This document shows positions 59,856 through 64,000 of a stretch of 64,000 bases of DNA, one piece after another. The DNA is taken from the NCBI RefSeq assembly GCF_001540865.1, contig NC_033623.1, positions 3,195,949-3,259,948 of the forward strand, in the 5' to 3' direction. Below the pieces are notes generated by a model. The model was given only the letters and a program-made list of their open reading frames with translations, did not search any database and was not told where the DNA came from. Source of the stretch: Ananas comosus. Its lineage: Eukaryota > Streptophyta > Magnoliopsida > Poales > Bromeliaceae. Position 1 is the first letter of the stretch; every line of letters begins with the position of its first letter. Position numbers and translations under genes: made by a program.

Positions 59856-60008
59856 TGTAACGACTCAGCCCACTAGCAATAATAACTCGTTGGGCCCAAC
59901 AACCGGCCCAAAATGCTTAAGCCCAGTTATTATTACTAGTGTCTAAGTCTCTTATAAACCCAATGACAACCCCATTCCCATCCGATGTGGGACTATTGGG
60001 GTGTCACA
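59856..60008. mobile_element. Miniature solo LTR, 153 bp, TSD GTTCC
   Basis: It begins TGTAACGACTCAGCCCACTAG and ends TTGGGGTGTCACA, with exact GTTCC at 59851-59855 and 60009-60013. The size, TG...CA ends and 5-bp duplication fit a solo LTR of a TRIM. Confidence 0.8.
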
Positions 60009-61046
60009 GTTCCACGTAAAACTGTGGAGAAAAAATTTCTGGTGGGAAAAAAGTTATACGTTGTTTGTATTTGTGTTTGGAGGAAAAGAAAAATAATTTT
60101 CTATGACGGTTGTTTCGTTGAAAGGAAAAGAAAAAAAAAAAAACTATTTAATATATTTTTTATTATATATATTATTAATATATAATAATTATTATTATTA
60201 TGCTATATATGAAAAATTATTATATATATTTTCTCCTGTTATATATATATTATATATTATTAATATATAATAATTATCATAATATATTTAATTATTATAA
60301 TTTATATTTATAAACAAGATATATTTAAAATATATTATATAATAAATATATAATATAATATATAATAATAATGTATATTTAATATTATAAAATAAATTAT
60401 TATATATTTATAAATAAAATAAAATTATATATATATAGGTAAGTGGTCCAGGACCACTCACCTCGGTCCACGAGCTCTTACATGAGCTCGTGGACCCCGA
60501 TGCAAGGAAGCGCATAAGCTGCGATTTTTCATCGTGGACCCCTCGTGCACTCTCCCTCACGTGGTCCACGAGGTGAAGTCACCTCGTGGACCGCGTGTTA
60601 ACATTCCTGCGCCGCGATTTTTCATAGCGCCAGGTTTTCGTTTTCCGCCCGATGCGAGTGGAAAACGAAAAGGGTTTGTTTTCTAAGAATCTGTAAAAAA
60701 TATTTTTCCCAAAAATTTTTTCAAACAACCAAACAGGAAGAAAAATTTTTTTCAACCGAAAAATTTTTTTAGGAGCTATTTTACGAGGATCCAAATACCC
60801 CCTAAAGAGAAGAAGTACTCTTTTTCCTCTTAACCTATTTTCTTTCGGCCCCCTAACTAAAAACCCATATATATAGTCAAACTGGGCTCACTTAGCCCAA
60901 AATAAGTCATAAGTCAACTTTACTCAAAAAGAACAAAAAAAAGAGGCCCATTTAAACAATAGGCCATTGGGATCCTACAAATACACTTATTAAACTAGTA
61001 AACAAAAGAAAACAAAAAGAAAAAAGTTTAGCACTAATTTTTAACA

Positions 61047-64000
61047 TCTTATAGGACTGATATCTAGATGCATGCTCTTAGGAAAAACTCCAGATTCAAT
61101 TAGTGACATGAAGCCCTTAGGAAAAAATTCTTTCAAGCCCTTTGATGTTCCTTGAACTTGGTAAAGAGCCCAAATCTAGACAATCAACTATCCACTCAAT
61201 CCTACGGGACCACTATTAATCTAACCAGAAATCACTATCATCCTAACCGCACATCTCTTTATCCAATTGTTGGAAACTTATGAGTACAGAGGGGTCATAC
61301 TCATAAGAGTATAGGAGCCCTAGCCTATATATGTATATATATTATATTTTTTAATTTATAGATATTTAAACTATAGTAGAATAAATTTAATTAATTAAAA
61401 TTTATTTTAAAATTTTATTTTTGACATTTCAATCATAGAAATTTACTGGTGTTTATGAAATATACACATCCATGAGGTGTAGGTAATAATTTAGCCTAGA
61501 GAGGAGCCATTGTTTGTGGACATATGTCTATTCCATTATTGCACCAGGTGCACTATGGACCCAATAAAAAAAAAATGTAATTATATTTTAGCAAATATGC
61601 CTAAAATTTATAAATATTAATATATAGACATTTTAAATATTATAAAATAACTTAAATTAACTAAAATTTAGATTTGACATCTCTATTGTACAAATTTACA
61701 AGTGTGTATGAGATATACATATATACTAGGTGCGGTAAATGAGTTCGACTAGCTAAAAGCCACTTTGAATTAGACTTCAACCTTTAATTATTTTGATTTG
61801 AGCTATTATTCTAAATAAATTAGTTGGAAGCTTTGTTAGATATAACAGTTTCATTTCCTATCAACTGTTAAACAAATTGGAGTACTCCCCCACTTTTTGT
61901 CAATTATCTTTTGTAAGTTCTAATTTTAGAAAAATTATATCTAATCTCTCCAATGTTTTTATATACTTTTGAGAACTATTTGGTGCTTAATTTTGCTAAA
62001 GTTAGAAATTTCTTACAAAAATAAATATATGTTTATAAATTTTAGAAAAATATCATAAAATCAATCAATTAAAAAACTATAAATCAAGTAATTGCCTTTT
62101 TATTTTATCATAATATTTTCAATTCTTGACATTGTATGCATTGATTAACAAAAATAATCTAAATAGAGTTAAAAGAATAAAAAGTAAAAAAATACAAAAA
62201 GAGGAAATGCATCTTTTGGATAAATTGGCCTAAAAAATAAGCATATTAGGAAATTACTTTTTTGTTTCAGAAAATTTTATATTTTGGTATCAGATGTAGA
62301 TACAAATATATTTAAAGCATATATTTATTAAAAATATATATTATGTTTTATAAATATGATTAAGAATATAACTATCGCATTCGGAGCAAAGCGTGGGTAC
62401 ATCGCTAGTAGTTATCTATTTTTGAGCTTGTTGGCTAGGATAATGACACTTGGTTGGCCTCTTAATTATAAACCCTTATGGTGAATTCTCCTACAAGAGC
62501 CTTCTCATACATACTACGTTGGGTCCCTATGATGTGATGGCATAAATAGGTGAATCTTTCTAATTTGTTGAGACAGTAAGTCTTAGTATGTGGTTCTCCG
62601 GATGTAGGAGATGTTTAGTGGTTGGTTATCTAACTTGCATTGTGGTATCTGAGATTTTGTTTTTGAGATATAGTTCTTTCTAGTTGAAGTGGGTTGTGGA
62701 ACAGAGATTCCGATAAGACACGATAAGTCAATGCACATCCAGTTTAGTAGGCTGAGACATGATGACCTAACACTAAAATAGGGTAGGGTTAAACTAGATC
62801 TCAAGCATCATATTCAGAAAATAGAATAAGGTGCCGAAAAGCTAGTGTGCATTTTGTGTGGATATAATATTAGAATTTACTCGATAGTATTAATGAGAAT
62901 GAATAACATATTTTTTAAGTAATCAGATATGTTATGACGACCTATTTTGGAGCAGCATCCGGTGCATCAAGATGAGTGATACAGTTTTCAAGTAAAGTGA
63001 TGATTGTGCTTTTTCTCTATTTATTATTATTTACTATTATAGTGGACCTTACCATTCCTTATATTGTTATCCAGTAGTTATATTTATCATTTAATATTCA
63101 TTAAATAATTAATTATTAGCCTTTTGAGACAACATCCTAAGGATTTGGGACTCGTGCTCAGGCTGTATTTTGCAGATTGAGATTCCTCAGATGGTCATGG
63201 GAGAAGCTAGTTAGCTCCATACTGTACAGTAGGTCTGCATCAATTATTACTTGACGTATTGCCTTATCCACACTAACAATTGTGCCCATTATTATGTATT
63301 TATTTCGCTTCTGCTGTTTGTATATCCTTTGTGATCCTTAACTTTTCACTTTTGTTAGTGTAAAATTGAAGATTTAAGATTTATTTGTTCTTGAAAAGCC
63401 TTGCACAACTCTTGCACATCTGTTAGTCTTGCACAGTTGTCGCACAACTAAGAAAGATTCACCTATTTTTGAGCTCGTTGGCTAGCATATATAGGTGAAT
63501 CTTTCTTAGTTGAGACACTGATGCTTGTTAGATGTGTCTCAAAATTTGATCATAGAGAGTTTAAAGACCAGGAAAACTTCAAAAGATAAACCTCAGAGAC
63601 CAATCTATTCGCAAAATATTACAGGCCATAATGCACAAGAATTTAAGGATTAACCATACAAACTTATTATCATAAAATATACAGTATAAATATTCTCAAT
63701 GAGCTTAAGATTTGAAGAACACAGCAATTTCTACTTTGTAAATGTTCAATTCATACCCTACTAAACATCATGTCATCTAAATTTGAAACTGTCCACCCAT
63801 TTCATCTTAAAAACCCTACATCCCAGTCCAAAGTCTCAAGCTTTCAGAATACATGGTTATTTACATTTTTGATGGGTTCTCGTTTTCGAACACCACCCCC
63901 ACTGTCGCTCTCTAGTTCATAGCAACCATCCGAGACCCAAATGCTTACATGGATCCAAGATATGAACCCCAGAGTGAAGACGATGTGTGTGTGTGTGTGT
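61047..64000. other. AT-rich intergenic DNA, no gene seen
   Basis: No supported frame. Features are a 22-bp-stem hairpin (63445-63512) with a related copy of parts near 62408 and 62545, and a (TG)n run at the right edge (about 63983-64000). The text at 62900-63250 has a less AT-rich feel but no recognisable domain. Confidence 0.5.
63445..63512. repeat. Perfect 22-bp inverted repeat (hairpin)
   Basis: CAACTAAGAAAGATTCACC begins the left arm (63445-63466), and its complement GGTGAATCTTTCTTAGTTG ends the right arm (63491-63512). The loop is 24 bp. Confidence 0.85.

Larger units (their letters stand above)
59296..60802. mobile_element. Harbinger-type MITE inserted in the Copia 5' LTR (TSD TAA)
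   Basis: The ends are GGGTGTATTTGGTTCC on the left (first base at 59296, main body from 59840) and the complement of GGGGGTATTTGGATCC on the right. TAA lies at 59293-59295 and 60803-60805. Two later insertions (59297-59836 and 59856-60008) split its left end; net length is about 805 bp. It is very AT-rich inside, with a GC-richer block at 60440-60620. Confidence 0.7.
55026..61046 (-). mobile_element. Decayed Ty1/Copia retrotransposon
   Basis: Two LTRs flank a 3.25-kb internal region whose coding order on the minus strand (gag, protease, integrase, reverse transcriptase, RNase H) is that of Copia. A primer-binding-like TGATATCAGAGC is at the inner edge of the 5' LTR (58905) and a polypurine AAGGGGGAG at the inner edge of the 3' LTR (55655). 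Stops, frameshifts and an integrase-RT deletion make it non-autonomous. Net of insertions the LTRs are 630 and about 632 bp. I see no clean flanking duplication (TTTCT versus TCTTA). Confidence 0.9.
58905..61046 (-). repeat. 5' LTR of the Copia element, split by a nested insertion
   Basis: It begins TAAAGAGAAAAGTAGAACC and ends AATTTTTAACA. Between GAGCTAA (59295) and AAGAGAAGAAG (60803 on) lies about 1.5 kb absent from the 3' LTR; removing it restores a length of about 632 bp. Confidence 0.85.

Noticed and set aside
55021..61051. Clean target duplication around the Copia element
   Set aside because: TTTCT on the left and TCTTA on the right do not match; overlapping TCTT is too weak to call.

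Overview
The window is nuclear DNA from a flowering plant, probably a monocot. The evidence is a GC-rich CYP89-type cytochrome P450, a gene with plant-type GT-AG introns, and very dense plant transposons (long LTRs, Copia, MULE/Harbinger-type DNA elements, a SINE). The species cannot be named from sequence alone. It is gene-poor: I support one probably functional gene, a split plant DUF1997-family gene at about 34.57-42.84 kb (+), and one 5'-truncated P450 at 5.84-7.06 kb (-). Nearly everything else is mobile DNA or its debris.

Layout. 0-0.86 kb: 3' part of a Copia-type gag with coiled coil and CCHC knuckle. 1.1-3.6 kb: LTR pieces. 3.6-4.3 kb: Harbinger-type MITE (TSD TAA). 5.8-7.06 kb: truncated P450, ending exactly at an ambiguous base. 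7.06-8.19 kb: Copia-type LTR with a TATA box. 8.2-27.93 kb: a stack of solo LTRs of one superfamily (TGTAAC...GCGTGACA), inserted into each other. Five-base target duplications resolve it: 13249-16134 (TCAGG) lies inside 11667-17200 (GCATT), which lies inside an LTR starting at 9703. Separately, 21085-23681 (AAATC) lies inside 18491-23698 (GCTTC), and this and 24417-26921 (CCTTA) both lie inside an LTR ending at 27928. No internal gag-pol remains in any of them.

27.99-28.77 kb: a TA microsatellite, a roughly 130-bp minisatellite and a SINE. 28.84-34.16 kb: two near-complete palindromic fold-back elements of about 2 kb with 9-bp duplications; the second is nested in two more inverted-repeat elements. 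34.57-42.84 kb: the DUF1997 gene, with a 6.2-kb intron holding a miniature LTR element and two MITEs. 43-55 kb: AT-rich intergenic DNA with MITEs and one probable solo LTR (45514-46399). 55.03-61.05 kb: a decayed Copia element on the minus strand, whose 5' LTR holds a MITE that itself holds two small LTR-like insertions. 61-64 kb: AT-rich DNA with no recognisable gene.

The most notable signal is a set of clustered short perfect palindromes (TGTACCGGTACA, GGGACCGGTCCC, GGGTCCGGACCC and variants). They sit roughly 50-260 bp upstream of TATA-like sites in several different LTRs, including a Copia-type LTR and the TGTAAC...TGACA superfamily. This looks like a shared but diversifying promoter module.
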